DNA from: DASQHW01 sp038209365
Lineage (GTDB): Bacteria > Actinomycetota > Acidimicrobiia > IMCC26256 > PALSA-610
DNA: 38,057 bases
Assembly: GCA_038209365.1 (NCBI GenBank)
Contig: JBBQXS010000043.1
Coordinates: 1 to 38,057 of the forward strand
Direction of reading: 5' to 3'
Position 1 is the first letter of the stretch; each line of letters begins with the position of its first letter. Positions 1 through 9,100 of the stretch are shown here, piece by piece. Below the pieces are notes generated by a model that saw only the letters and a list, made by a program, of their open reading frames with translations, did no database searches and was not told the origin of the DNA. The position numbers and the translations under genes were made by a program.

Positions 1-1
1 C

Positions 2-67
2 GAGGAAGTGCGTCGCCAGGGCGCGAAGATCGCAGCCAGGAACGACCGGACCAGGAGGAGACCATGA
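2..67 (+). CDS. C-terminal tail of an upstream protein (partial)
   Basis: A reading frame enters from the left edge and ends in TGA at 65-67, giving about 21 basic residues (EEVRRQGAKIAARNDRTRRRP). Its stop overlaps the ATG of the epimerase at 64 as ATGA, the same coupling seen repeatedly in this window, so it is probably the end of the preceding gene of an operon. Too little is present to name the product. The alternative is untranslated leader of the epimerase. Confidence 0.4.
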   Translation, partial: EEVRRQGAKIAARNDRTRRRP

Positions 68-1107
68 TGGACGCTTCGCAGGAGCGCCGGGTGCTGGTGA
101 CCGGTTCGGCCGGCTTCATCGGCGGCTACGTCGTCGAAGAGCTGCTCGGGCGTGGGTACGCCGTGACCGGCATCGACAACTACTCGAAGTACGGCCCCGT
201 CACCAAGTCGTACGACGACCACGCGCGCTACCGCTTCGTCGAGGGAGACGTGCGCGACGTCGATCTTCTCGCCGACCTCCTCGCCGACTGCGACCACCTG
301 GTCGCGGGGGCGGCGCTCATCGGAGGCATCTCCTACTTCCATGCCTACCCCTACGACCTGCTGGCGACCAACGAGCGGATCATCGCCGCGTCGTGCGATG
401 CTGCGATCAAGGCCTTCAAGGACGGGCACCTGAAGAAGGTCACGTACCTGAGCTCGTCGATGGTGTTCGAGTCCGCGACATCTTGGCCGTCGCCCGAAGG
501 GCAGGAACGTGAGATCCCTCCGCCGATCTCGTCCTACGGGTTCCAGAAGCTCGCGGTGGAGTACTTCGCGCACGCCGCCTTCGACCAATACGGGCTTCCC
601 TACACGATCGTGCGCCCGTTCAATTGCGTCGGCGTCGGCGAGGCCCGCGCGCTCGGCGAGGTCGAGGTGCTGAGCGGGAACGTGAAGCTCGCGATGAGCC
701 ACGTGGTGCCCGACCTGGTCCAAAAGATCGTCAAGGGACAAGACCCGTTGCACCTTCTCGGCGACGGAACCCAGGTCCGCCACTACACATACGGCGGCGA
801 CCTCGCCAAGGGCATCGCGACGGCCATCGAGCATCCGGACGCGTTGAACGAGGACTTCAACCTGTCGACGAAGGCGTCGACGACGGTGCTCGAGCTGGCG
901 GAGCTCATCTGGCACAAGATCAAGGGTGACGACGTGCCGTTGCGCTGGGTCGCAGACACGCCGTTCGAGCACGACGTGCAGCGCCGCGTTCCGGCGACGG
1001 AGAAGGCATCTCGCGTCCTCGGGTTCGAAGCCACGACGAGTCTGAGCGAGATGCTCGACGAGGTCATCCCCTGGGTCGCCAACGCGGTAGCCGAGGATCG
1101 CATCTAG
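64..1107 (+). CDS. NAD-dependent epimerase/dehydratase (extended SDR, nucleotide-sugar)
   Basis: 347-residue extended short-chain dehydrogenase/reductase that probably epimerises or dehydrates an NDP-sugar in the cytoplasm to supply the surrounding glycosyltransferases. The Rossmann motif GSAGFIG lies at residues 14-20, GIDNY at 36-40 is the usual adenosine-ribose binding strand end, the Ser of SSS is at about 130-132, and the catalytic pair is Y158 and K162 (YGFQK). Length is normal for the GalE/RmlB-type family. AGGAGG at 52-57 lies 6 bases ahead of the ATG at 64; a second ATG follows at 67. The start overlaps the stop of the preceding frame, so it is likely the distal gene of an operon. 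The exact substrate cannot be read from the sequence, so no gene symbol is given. Confidence 0.9.
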   Translation: MMDASQERRVLVTGSAGFIGGYVVEELLGRGYAVTGIDNYSKYGPVTKSYDDHARYRFVEGDVRDVDLLADLLADCDHLVAGAALIGGISYFHAYPYDLLATNERIIAASCDAAIKAFKDGHLKKVTYLSSSMVFESATSWPSPEGQEREIPPPISSYGFQKLAVEYFAHAAFDQYGLPYTIVRPFNCVGVGEARALGEVEVLSGNVKLAMSHVVPDLVQKIVKGQDPLHLLGDGTQVRHYTYGGDLAKGIATAIEHPDALNEDFNLSTKASTTVLELAELIWHKIKGDDVPLRWVADTPFEHDVQRRVPATEKASRVLGFEATTSLSEMLDEVIPWVANAVAEDRI

Positions 1108-1133
1108 ACCAGGTCGGTCACCCGCATCCGCCG

Positions 1134-3176
1134 TCACCCACATCCGCGGGTGCCGAACGTGCCCGCCACGCGGAACACGGACGCGGTGCCGACGTCGAGC
1201 ACGACCTCGGCTGCCGGATCCGAGCGCGTCCAGCGGGCTTCGACCGGCGCGCGCGCCGCTCGCGCGTTGGCGCTCACCACGACGAAGTCGTAGTGGTCCG
1301 CATTGAGGAGCTGTCGCCATTCCAGGCAGCTCCCGACTCGATCGAAGGCGCCGTGCGGACCCTTGTGGCCGACGTACTGGACATGGTTGGACAGGTCCGC
1401 GCCGAACAGCGGGTAGGAGATCCCCAGGCCGGCGAGCGCGATTCGCGCGTCCGACACGTGCCGAACCCACCCGTAGAGCGCGACGAGCTCCGGACGGGGG
1501 GCGCTCGCGTAGGGCAGGTCGTGGGCGACGTCCGCGTAACGCGCCGACAGGTACGAGCGCTGCACCAGCCAACCAGCCCCGGCAGCAATGCCGAGCACCA
1601 CTGCGCAGCCCAATGCGACGAGCGCTCGGTTCGGCCGGAGCGGCGGAGCCGCGCGCATCACCACGACCACCACCCCGAGCACCACGAGCTCAACCGCGAG
1701 TGCGACCGCCACCAGACTCCCGCGAATGTCGGTCACATACAGCGCGTCGTTGAGGAGTGCGATCGCCAGCAGCGCGGGCAGCCACACCCGCGCGAACTGC
1801 GACGACCGCGACACCACGAGCGGCAGCAGCACGAGCCCGAGCACCACGGCCGGAAACGCGAATCGCAGGTCGCTGGCGAACAGGACCGGGCGACCCGGCG
1901 GCCCACCGGCGCCCTGAGGGGTGAGGAGATAGCCGACGAAGGAGACGACGCCGACCGCTCCGAGCATGCGCAACACGCGGTCTCCCCGCACGAGCGCGAG
2001 CAGCCACCCCGCCGCCCCCAGGCCGACGATCACGGGCCAGCCCCAGCCGAAGCTCTCGCGCAACCCGGGCAGGAACCACGAGCGCCAGACGTCGACGTCA
2101 CCGAGGTAGTGCGCGACTGTGAACGTGCCGTACGCCCGAGAGAAGCGCGTGACGGGGAACGAGATGGGCCCGACCCCCAGATGGAGCGCCGGAATCGGGC
2201 TCCCTACGGCGACGAGGTTGCGCACGTACCAGTAGCCACCGGCCGCGACGAGTCCTACGAGCCACACGCGTGCCGTCGCGACGCGCGCGCCGCGCCGCGC
2301 AATCGCGATCACCCCGACGCTGAGCGCGACGACCGGGAGCACCATTGTGAGCTTGGTACCGAGCGCCAACCCGCATGCAACGGCGGCCAGCGCGGTGGCC
2401 GGACGCGAATCTTCGCTGTTGAGCAGCAGGGCGACGGCCGCAAGGAACAGCGCAATCGCCGAGATGTCGTTCGTGGCGCGGCCGGCGAGGAACGCGACGA
2501 ACTGTGGAGACGCGAGGAGGGCCACGACGGCCCCAAGTGTCAGGGGACCGAGGTTCCGGCTCCGGCCCACGCACCACGCGGCAAGCAGCGCCAGGCTCAG
2601 CCAACCGAGGTTCAACAACGGAGAGAGCGTGTCCCGCCCCAAGGCGAGGATGCCCACGCCATGGATCAGCTCGGAGTTCGCAGGATGGAAGGCGGTCTCT
2701 ATGCCGGGAAAGGTGAAAACGAGAGACGCGACATGACCGGACTGGACATCGCGGGCCGCGAACGGGAGGTGATAGTCGAGCGAGTCATAGCCCAACACGC
2801 CCGTCCGCAACGCGCCGAGCGTTCGCGCCAACCACGGCGTGATCGCGACGAGCAACACCAGCATGACCGCAGCACGCGGTCGAACGCTGATGCGCGCGTG
2901 CTCGCTCCCGCGAGGAGGCGAGGTCAGAAGCCACGCCGCGAGGCACGCGACCAGCGCGGCCAGGACCAGCGGCACGCGCCGGAACTGACCGAACGTTCCG
3001 ACTACCTGCGCGAGTGCGACAAGAAGGGCGACGCCGATGACCGACTGCGCGAGCAGGCCGGGAGCGACGGACCAATCGGGAAAGAAGTGGGCGCGCAACC
3101 GGCGCGCGGTAAGCCCGACGGCGACGACGATCGCGAGAAGCGTCCCGACACCGAAGAGATAGGTCCCGACGCTCAC
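1134..3176 (-). CDS. GT-C-type multi-spanning membrane glycosyltransferase (putative)
   Basis: 680-residue integral membrane protein with about a dozen hydrophobic helices and a roughly 120-residue extracytoplasmic C-terminal part. The first large loop carries YDSLDYHLPFAARD, an acidic motif placed as in polyprenyl-phosphate-dependent GT-C enzymes of the PMT/ArnT class, which move sugars from a lipid carrier on the outer face of the membrane. The GTG at 3176 is chosen because hydrophobic sequence begins right after it and because the ATG at 3290 would overlap the gene upstream. It follows the gene at 3223-5004 in the same direction after 46 bases, so co-transcription is likely. It is clearly paralogous to the truncated gene at 36279 (shared SPLLNLGWLSLALLAAW-type segment). 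Donor and acceptor are unknown. Confidence 0.75.
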   Translation of the reverse strand: MSVGTYLFGVGTLLAIVVAVGLTARRLRAHFFPDWSVAPGLLAQSVIGVALLVALAQVVGTFGQFRRVPLVLAALVACLAAWLLTSPPRGSEHARISVRPRAAVMLVLLVAITPWLARTLGALRTGVLGYDSLDYHLPFAARDVQSGHVASLVFTFPGIETAFHPANSELIHGVGILALGRDTLSPLLNLGWLSLALLAAWCVGRSRNLGPLTLGAVVALLASPQFVAFLAGRATNDISAIALFLAAVALLLNSEDSRPATALAAVACGLALGTKLTMVLPVVALSVGVIAIARRGARVATARVWLVGLVAAGGYWYVRNLVAVGSPIPALHLGVGPISFPVTRFSRAYGTFTVAHYLGDVDVWRSWFLPGLRESFGWGWPVIVGLGAAGWLLALVRGDRVLRMLGAVGVVSFVGYLLTPQGAGGPPGRPVLFASDLRFAFPAVVLGLVLLPLVVSRSSQFARVWLPALLAIALLNDALYVTDIRGSLVAVALAVELVVLGVVVVVMRAAPPLRPNRALVALGCAVVLGIAAGAGWLVQRSYLSARYADVAHDLPYASAPRPELVALYGWVRHVSDARIALAGLGISYPLFGADLSNHVQYVGHKGPHGAFDRVGSCLEWRQLLNADHYDFVVVSANARAARAPVEARWTRSDPAAEVVLDVGTASVFRVAGTFGTRGCG

Positions 3177-3222
3177 GAGCGGGCCGCGGCGCACGCGACG
3201 GCAAGGTGCACGGACTGGCGAC

Positions 3223-5004
3223 CTAGCTCGATGCCGAGGTCGGCCGTTGGTCAGAATTCGTGCCTGCGGGACGCGCCGCGGATGGCACACATACCGTTGC
3301 CACCGGAGTCGACGAGTCTGCAGCTGTGCGTGGTGGCCGAATTCGTCCGCCGCGGTCCAACGCGGCCGACAGGTTCGACGGGCTGTCAGATATGACGCGC
3401 AGTGAGATCGGTCTGATCGCGACTGCAGCGCGCGGGGCCGCCGCGATCACCGGGAACACGGGGTCAGTTGGACCGACTGCGGGGGCGAAACGAACGATTC
3501 CCTCCCGTATCTTGATCGCCTCGCCTTGCTGGAGACGCACCATGATCGGTTGACGCAACTGCAAGCAGGTCTCGGGGACCACAACGGGACGCGGGTACAA
3601 CTGGCCCAGGCAGTGGAAGAGTACGAGCGACATACGCATCGTGTCGGTGGCGGCTTCGACCGAGCTTGGTGGTGGCGCACCGGGAAGGCGGCCGGCTTTG
3701 GCGGCGGCGAGCAACCAACCGAGGGTTGGAATGCACGGGTCGGCACCAGCCTGCGGACTTTGCGATGGTGGCACGAGTCGTGCGATGGGGAGGCTCGGCA
3801 ACGTCGCGATCATCGTGCGGAACAGTTGCTGTGACTCCTTTTGCTCATCGGCGTAACGCGCAACTGACTGTATGTTTCCCGGGATGCCGACTGCCAAGAG
3901 TGCCAGCAGGAGAGCCGCAAGCGCTCGCGACCGCAGCATTATCGCGTCGACAGCAACGCCGAGTGCCGGCATCAGCATGAAGGCAACAACATAGAGATAT
4001 CGGCTCTCGGAGGGTTGCTGCCATGTCGCGCGCTCGAGCCCGGTGCCGACCACGAAGACGACAACCGCGACGAGCAGGCCTATGGGCACGGCCGCTCGTG
4101 TCTTGAACTCGAGGGCGCCGAGCGGACGCCAGGCGAGAACGAGACCGACGACGAAGACAACGCCAAGCGCGATGCCGACCACCGGGAGTTGGCCGAGCGC
4201 TCGGAACGTGCCGGTGATCATCTCCCCGGCGAACTGAACCGCCCGCGGTATCGTCGGGGAGCCGTGCTGGCGCCGAGTACGTCGGTAATCGTCGTATCCG
4301 AGAGTGACGAACCACGTGAGATAGAGCGCGAAGAGCGGCACGCAGTGCGCGAGCGCCATGCGCACGCCACGTCGTACGAAGAGGGCGACACCGACGGCCA
4401 GCACCGTCACGGTCCCGACGCCGGAACACAGGATCGCTGCCGTCCCGGCAAGGATGCCGAGCCAGTCCCGCAAGCCGAAGGCCCCGTCGTGGTCGGCGAG
4501 CAGCAGATGCACCAATCCGAACACCAGCGAGCCGACGAGCGTGACCTGAAATGGCCACAAGATGTTCCGGGATCCGCTGCCGAACAACACGAAGACGGAT
4601 GCGACCGCCGTTGCGGTCCACGGTCGCACCCCGGCTCGCCGCATCGCGGTTCGTAGGAGCAGGCCGCCGATCACATGCAACATCACGATCAACAACAGAT
4701 ACGGCCAGTACACGCGTATCCCGAACAGCCAATACAACAGTCGGTACGCCAATATGGGGAGCGTCGACAGGTGCTCGACATGAGGCCGGAACAGACCGCG
4801 TACATCGCCTGCCTTTCGCACAGCGATGAAGTCCCACTCGTCAGCCCAAAACCACAAGCCGCGGCCCAGGAGCATCAGCGCAACGAACGCGGCGGCCTCG
4901 ACCGCGCCGAACACCGCAAGCGGCATTACGCGGTCGGGGAACGCTCGACGCGCACGCGAAGGCTTACGCGTGACTGGGTCTGACGTCTCGGCGGTTGCCG
5001 TCAT
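3223..5004 (-). CDS. Integral membrane glycosyltransferase-like protein (GT-C type)
   Basis: 593 residues with an Arg-rich cytoplasmic N-terminus (about 1-27), a first helix at about 28-47, then WFWADEWDFI, the acidic DEWD-type motif seen after the first helix in many uncharacterised actinobacterial GT-C proteins. Further helices run to about residue 400, followed by a soluble tail of about 190 residues ending near an Arg/Pro-rich stretch. It starts at the ATG at 5004 and is followed by the GT-C gene at 3176. Probably a lipid-linked-sugar transferase acting outside the membrane. The substrate is unknown and a flippase-like role is not excluded. Confidence 0.7.
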   Translation of the reverse strand: MTATAETSDPVTRKPSRARRAFPDRVMPLAVFGAVEAAAFVALMLLGRGLWFWADEWDFIAVRKAGDVRGLFRPHVEHLSTLPILAYRLLYWLFGIRVYWPYLLLIVMLHVIGGLLLRTAMRRAGVRPWTATAVASVFVLFGSGSRNILWPFQVTLVGSLVFGLVHLLLADHDGAFGLRDWLGILAGTAAILCSGVGTVTVLAVGVALFVRRGVRMALAHCVPLFALYLTWFVTLGYDDYRRTRRQHGSPTIPRAVQFAGEMITGTFRALGQLPVVGIALGVVFVVGLVLAWRPLGALEFKTRAAVPIGLLVAVVVFVVGTGLERATWQQPSESRYLYVVAFMLMPALGVAVDAIMLRSRALAALLLALLAVGIPGNIQSVARYADEQKESQQLFRTMIATLPSLPIARLVPPSQSPQAGADPCIPTLGWLLAAAKAGRLPGAPPPSSVEAATDTMRMSLVLFHCLGQLYPRPVVVPETCLQLRQPIMVRLQQGEAIKIREGIVRFAPAVGPTDPVFPVIAAAPRAAVAIRPISLRVISDSPSNLSAALDRGGRIRPPRTAADSSTPVATVCVPSAARPAGTNSDQRPTSASS

Positions 5005-5243
5005 GAGGCCGGATCGCGTCGAGAGGGACTACATCGGCCACGTCAAGCCGTCGCGACAAACGAAAGACCGTTCTCGGTTCGGCAACGAATCAGCCCCGCG
5101 CGTCGTCGCGCGCCCCCACGGCTGCTCCCTTCTCTCGGGGGGAAGTTTACGAGGTGGCAGTCAGATCGGCGCCGTGCGCTGTCAGGAATTGGTTGCGCCC
5201 GACCAACGAGAACAGTGCGCGCGCCATTGGCACGGTACAAGCT
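5005..5243. other. Intergenic region, no gene seen
   Basis: Lies upstream of the membrane protein starting at 5004 and downstream of the sulfotransferase ending at 5244, so it should hold the promoter of the former. A 65-codon reverse frame here is Arg-rich and lacks domain features, so I do not call it. A small inverted repeat (TTGGT/ACCAA, about 5189-5206) is the only structure noticed, and it has no T-run. Confidence 0.4.
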
Positions 5244-6038
5244 CTACGGCGCGGATGATCGCGCGGAGCGGTCGGGATCCCATTGCGACAGATCTCGGCC
5301 GAGCATTTGCTCGAGCTTCGCGACATCCGCAGCGAAGTATTCGTAAAGCTCGCGACGCTGTCGAGGCGTCAGAGGCTGCTTCGTGTCCGGATCGAATCCA
5401 CGCCGGTCTCGATAGCTGAAACGCACATGCTCGAGCTCGGAAGGCACGAAGCTCGGTGCTGCGCCGACGTGGCGGAGCGCTTGCTCGTACAGGCCGCGGG
5501 GGTCTCTGTTGACGTCATCGTGCAAGACGACGAGAAGCTGGTCCCCGAAGCGTTGCCGGAATGGCTCGAGGCTCGCGGCATACCAGCCGCCGCTGATGAT
5601 TCCGAGCGGGTCGCGCTGGGGCGGGGTCGCACGAACGTGCTCGAGGAGATCGACGTCCTTCGGGAGCTTGCCGTGCGCGATGTGGTGCACCACCGCCGAG
5701 TGTGCGCGGTCTATCGGATTGCGCAGGAGCGCGATCAGCCGCACGCCAGGCACCACGCTCGCAATCCGCTCCACACAAACCTGAGGGCGGTGCCGCCAGA
5801 ACATGTAGCCGGGCGTCGCTTCGCCGACAAACGGCTCGCCCGACCAGCCCTGGAACTGCTCGCGGTACCACGACACCCCCAATTCCCCGAACCGCGTCCC
5901 GTTGTTGAAGAACTGCACCTCGGTCGACGCCGCAAAAACATCCGGGTGAAGACCAAGGTTGAGACGTAACCAGCGCGTCGCGCTCTTCTGCGCGCCGATG
6001 ATGAGGAACGTCGGAAGCGGAAGTTCGCGCGAACTCAT
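5244..6038 (-). CDS. Sulfotransferase (PAPS-dependent, heparan-sulfotransferase-like fold)
   Basis: 264-residue cytosolic-type sulfotransferase that would transfer sulfate from PAPS to a carbohydrate or lipid hydroxyl or amine. The 5'-phosphosulfate-binding loop is IIGAQKSATRWL at about 12-23 and the 3'-phosphate-binding motif is LLRNPIDRAHS at about 99-109. EATPGYMFW is the conserved middle motif of bacterial NDST-like enzymes. The ATG at 6038 is chosen over a TTG at 6068 because the resulting N-terminus (MSSREL...) matches the paralogue at 20559 (MDSHEP...) in length. It is divergent from the GT2 gene at 6183. The two sulfotransferases share an identical run from LPTFLIIGAQK through GLHPDVF, so they are recent paralogues. 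Confidence 0.88.
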   Translation of the reverse strand: MSSRELPLPTFLIIGAQKSATRWLRLNLGLHPDVFAASTEVQFFNNGTRFGELGVSWYREQFQGWSGEPFVGEATPGYMFWRHRPQVCVERIASVVPGVRLIALLRNPIDRAHSAVVHHIAHGKLPKDVDLLEHVRATPPQRDPLGIISGGWYAASLEPFRQRFGDQLLVVLHDDVNRDPRGLYEQALRHVGAAPSFVPSELEHVRFSYRDRRGFDPDTKQPLTPRQRRELYEYFAADVAKLEQMLGRDLSQWDPDRSARSSAP

Positions 6039-6182
6039 GGCGTTTTCGATGCGGTGTCTGCTCGCCAAGACGACGCATGCTACCCAGGTGTCGCGTGGCG
6101 CGGGAACGGAACCGAGATGCAGATCTTGGGAGCCGGCGCGCCCGGGACGGGGTTGTGCCGGGGCGAACTACTGTGACCTTTG

Positions 6183-7139
6183 ATGGAACCGGATGCCGGC
6201 GACGGACTCGCGCAGCCGACCGCCTCGCCAGACCTGTCCGTCGTCGTGCTCGCGTGGGACAACCTCCATCACACCCGTGGGTTCGTCGACTCGGTGCGTC
6301 ACCACACGGATGTCCCGTACGAGCTGATCATCGTCGACAACGGATCGCAGCGCGATGCGGTCGATTACGCGCGCGAGGCTGCTGATCGGGCGATCCTCAA
6401 TCCGGAGAATCGTGGTTTTGCCCGCGGCATGAACCAGGGGCTCATGAGCGCTCGCGCCGAGTACGTCGCGTTCTGCAACAACGACACGATCCTTCCCGCC
6501 GCCTGGGCGTCGCGACTCCTCGAGACGGCGCGCGCTCGTCCACGCGCCGCGATCGTCGTTCCCGCCCTGACCCTGGCGCCGAATCCCGTCACCGTTCGCG
6601 CCGAGCCCGGTGACAGGGTGGAGGTTCTGGATCCGTTCTCCGCACCGCCGGCCGGCGTCGTCTATGTGATGCGACGCGAGCTCATGCTCGCGCTGGGCAG
6701 CTGGGGAGAGGAGTACGACATCGCGAGCGGAGAAGACGTAGATCTCTGCTTCAAGGTGTGGGCGAACGACCTCGATGTCGTCTTCGATCAGCGCGTGCTC
6801 GTGGCGCACGTCGGCCACGCGACCGCCTCGCGGCTCGACGACTCACAGCAGCTCTGGACGCTCAACCGCCGGCGCTTCCTCGCCAAGTGGATGGGGCCCG
6901 ACGATCCGCCGAGGCTCGCATCGTGCGAGCCCGAACGCTTCGCCCGGAACCGCGCGACGGCGCGGGCGGTTGCCGGGTGGATGGAGAAGTACTTCACGAT
7001 TCGTGATCGGCACCGCGATCAAGGACGCGCCGACCGAGGGGGAGCGCCGAGTCCCCGCGCCCGCACGCTGCGCGCCGCTTCCCGCTCCCTGCGGCACCTG
7101 CGCCAAATGCTCACCGACGGCCGGGCTGATCGACCATGA
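6183..7139 (+). CDS. Family 2 glycosyltransferase
   Basis: 318-residue GT-A fold enzyme of the rhamnosyl/galactosyl-transferase-like GT2 type. It shows the N-terminal strand LSVVVLAWDN, the nucleotide-binding VDNGS, ENRGFARGMNQGL, the metal-binding CNNDT (DXD equivalent) and the acceptor-side acidic GEDVDLCF with a following His (VAHVGH). No membrane helix is seen, so it is cytoplasmic. The ATG at 6183 is preferred over the adjacent TTG at 6180. It shares a divergent intergenic region of 144 bases with the sulfotransferase at 6038. Its 3' end overlaps the convergent GT4 gene by 29 bases. Sugar specificity is not inferable. Confidence 0.88.
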   Translation: MEPDAGDGLAQPTASPDLSVVVLAWDNLHHTRGFVDSVRHHTDVPYELIIVDNGSQRDAVDYAREAADRAILNPENRGFARGMNQGLMSARAEYVAFCNNDTILPAAWASRLLETARARPRAAIVVPALTLAPNPVTVRAEPGDRVEVLDPFSAPPAGVVYVMRRELMLALGSWGEEYDIASGEDVDLCFKVWANDLDVVFDQRVLVAHVGHATASRLDDSQQLWTLNRRRFLAKWMGPDDPPRLASCEPERFARNRATARAVAGWMEKYFTIRDRHRDQGRADRGGAPSPRARTLRAASRSLRHLRQMLTDGRADRP

Positions 7140-9081
7140 GTGGTCTCCGATCGTCCCCGGACGACGCTACGAGCGCCTCGAAGAAGTCGAGTGTCGCTCG
7201 TGCTGCGCGTCTCATCGAATAGTTCCGGCTCGTCGCGAGGCCACCGTCCCGCAAGCGTTGGTGCAGTCCCTCGTCAGAGAGCAGTCGCACGATCGCCTGC
7301 GCCGCCGCGCCGGGATCACGGGGCGGCACGAGCAGGCAGTTCTCCTCGTCACGGGCATATTCGCGCACGCCGCCGACGTCCGTGAGCACCGACGCCGCAC
7401 CACACGCCATGGCTTCGAGCGCGGGAAGACCGAACGCCTGGAAGTCGGAGCCGTCGAAATGCACCTGCGCACCCGAGTAGAGCCGGGCCAGGTGCTCGTG
7501 ATCGGTGACGACACCCTCGCCGCGATACGGGAAGGGCAACGTGAGGTCTCCGAGGTCCTCGCCGAAGAGCACGAAATCGACGGACGGCATCGCCTCGTGA
7601 ACCTTGGTGAGTGCCGCGACGACGGCATCGAAGCCACGGCGCGGGGTGCGTGGTCGCGCCATCGCCAACACGACCGGGCGCGGGGGCCGCTCGACGGGCC
7701 GAGGGTAGAAGAAGTTGAGGTCCAAACCGAGCGGAATCCTCTCGGACGCGTATCCGTCCTCTTGCAGCAGGTCGCGCAGCCACTGGGACGTCACGATCTT
7801 GTCGGGGATCAGGCCGTAGCTTTGTTTCACACGCGCGCGCTTCTCCGCGTCCGTCTCGGGATAGAACCAGGCCTCGTAGTCCTGCACGAAGTACGCGGCG
7901 CGCTTCGCGCGGCGCGCGTCGACGAGCTTTCGGACCCAAGCGGCGCTGCTCCAATGTGTCGCGACGACGATGTCCGCCTCGTCCATTCGCTTGGTCATGT
8001 CGTCGACGCTGCGGAACACGCGCGGGCGAAGGAGAAGCCGCCACCGGAACACCTCGCGCCGCGCGTCCTTGAGCGCCGCGATGCGAGCATCGACACCAAG
8101 GGACCGCAGCTCGCTCACGAGCTGCATGACCACGAGCGCACCGCCGCTGAGCCTCAGCTCGGGCAACACATAGGTCACCCGCAGCGCGTCCCGCGCCGGC
8201 ACGAGCTCGCCCGAAGCGCGTCCGGCCGCGAGCCGCTTCCGCCAGTGCTCGACGAGCGCCTTCCGCGAGAGGATCTCCCCCGGGGCATGGAAGATCGCTT
8301 CCTTGCGCAGCACGCTGCGTGCGAGACGAACGAGTCTCGTCCCGAGGCGAAACCGCAAGGACTTCACGACCGCCGTGCCGTCGCGCTGCGACTGCTCGAG
8401 CAGCTCGAACAGCGCGAAGTTGGAGCCGGTGAGCTCGACCGTTTCCCGGTGCAGTGCCTGCAGCGCATCCAGGAGCTCACGACGGCCGACGAGCCATGGT
8501 GCTACCCGCGCTGCACACGTGGACGGCAAGAACGCGCCGCCACCCCGACCCGTCGCGCACCACAAGAGCGTCCCTCCGGGGTCGACCTGCTCGGCGATCT
8601 CGGCGAGCGCGCATCGAACACCCTCCTTGGCGCTCTCCGCCCGCGCGCGCGCCGGCCTGGGATCGATCTCGACGACGAGAACCGGCGGCTTGTATTCATG
8701 GGTTGCGAAGTGGTCGACGACGCTCGCGCGAAGGACCTGGAGCGTGTGCCAGTTCGGCTGCCCGCGTATCCAGATGACGTCAGGCGCACTTTCCGCCGCA
8801 CGCGCCAGCTCGTCAGGCCGACAGGACGTCACGACGGCAGCGCGACCGACCGAGAGCGCCGGGTCCGCGTCGGGCGTCTGATCGATCCAGCAGACGAGGA
8901 CTGACGACGGCTGCAGCGCATCGAGGAGAGGCTCGAGAAGCGCGACCCGGGCGAGATCGTCCGCCGCCGCGGAGTGGCCCGCGCTCGCCGCGGTTCCCGT
9001 TTCCGGCCCCACGACGTTCCCTTCGCTTCTTCGCACCGCAGGTCGCCGCAGGGATGGAATCCTACGGCCCCGGCGACGCAT
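7111..9081 (-). CDS. WsaF-like family 4 glycosyltransferase with long unassigned N-terminal domain
   Basis: 656 residues from the ATG at 9081. A GTG at 9012 preceded by AAGGGA is an equally good start (633 residues). The first 300 or so residues are not recognised: a Rossmann-like alpha/beta stretch (VIWIRG, LVVEIDPRP, LLWCATGRGGG) followed by a basic helical segment. From about residue 310 it is a GT-B glycosyltransferase. VTYVLPELRLSGGALV begins the acceptor domain, YFVQDYEAWFYP is typical of WsaF-type rhamnosyltransferases, and DFQAFGLPALEAMACG is the GT4 E-x7-E donor motif. It lies 19 bases downstream of the PqqD-like gene and is probably the last gene of the kinase/PqqD operon. It may glycosylate the product of that operon, but this is inference. 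Confidence 0.82.
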   Translation of the reverse strand: MRRRGRRIPSLRRPAVRRSEGNVVGPETGTAASAGHSAAADDLARVALLEPLLDALQPSSVLVCWIDQTPDADPALSVGRAAVVTSCRPDELARAAESAPDVIWIRGQPNWHTLQVLRASVVDHFATHEYKPPVLVVEIDPRPARARAESAKEGVRCALAEIAEQVDPGGTLLWCATGRGGGAFLPSTCAARVAPWLVGRRELLDALQALHRETVELTGSNFALFELLEQSQRDGTAVVKSLRFRLGTRLVRLARSVLRKEAIFHAPGEILSRKALVEHWRKRLAAGRASGELVPARDALRVTYVLPELRLSGGALVVMQLVSELRSLGVDARIAALKDARREVFRWRLLLRPRVFRSVDDMTKRMDEADIVVATHWSSAAWVRKLVDARRAKRAAYFVQDYEAWFYPETDAEKRARVKQSYGLIPDKIVTSQWLRDLLQEDGYASERIPLGLDLNFFYPRPVERPPRPVVLAMARPRTPRRGFDAVVAALTKVHEAMPSVDFVLFGEDLGDLTLPFPYRGEGVVTDHEHLARLYSGAQVHFDGSDFQAFGLPALEAMACGAASVLTDVGGVREYARDEENCLLVPPRDPGAAAQAIVRLLSDEGLHQRLRDGGLATSRNYSMRRAARATLDFFEALVASSGDDRRPLMVDQPGRR

Positions 9082-9100
9082 GGGCTCCCCGCGGGCGCGG

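Noticed and set aside
1293..3395. A 700-codon forward frame opposite the GT-C gene
   Set aside because: It is the antisense of a membrane protein gene; its product is Arg/Glu/His/Gln-rich without domains. Long antisense frames are expected from this GC-rich codon bias.
5043..5240. 65-codon reverse frame between the sulfotransferase and membrane protein genes
   Set aside because: Arg-rich, no ribosome site and no domain; more likely intergenic.
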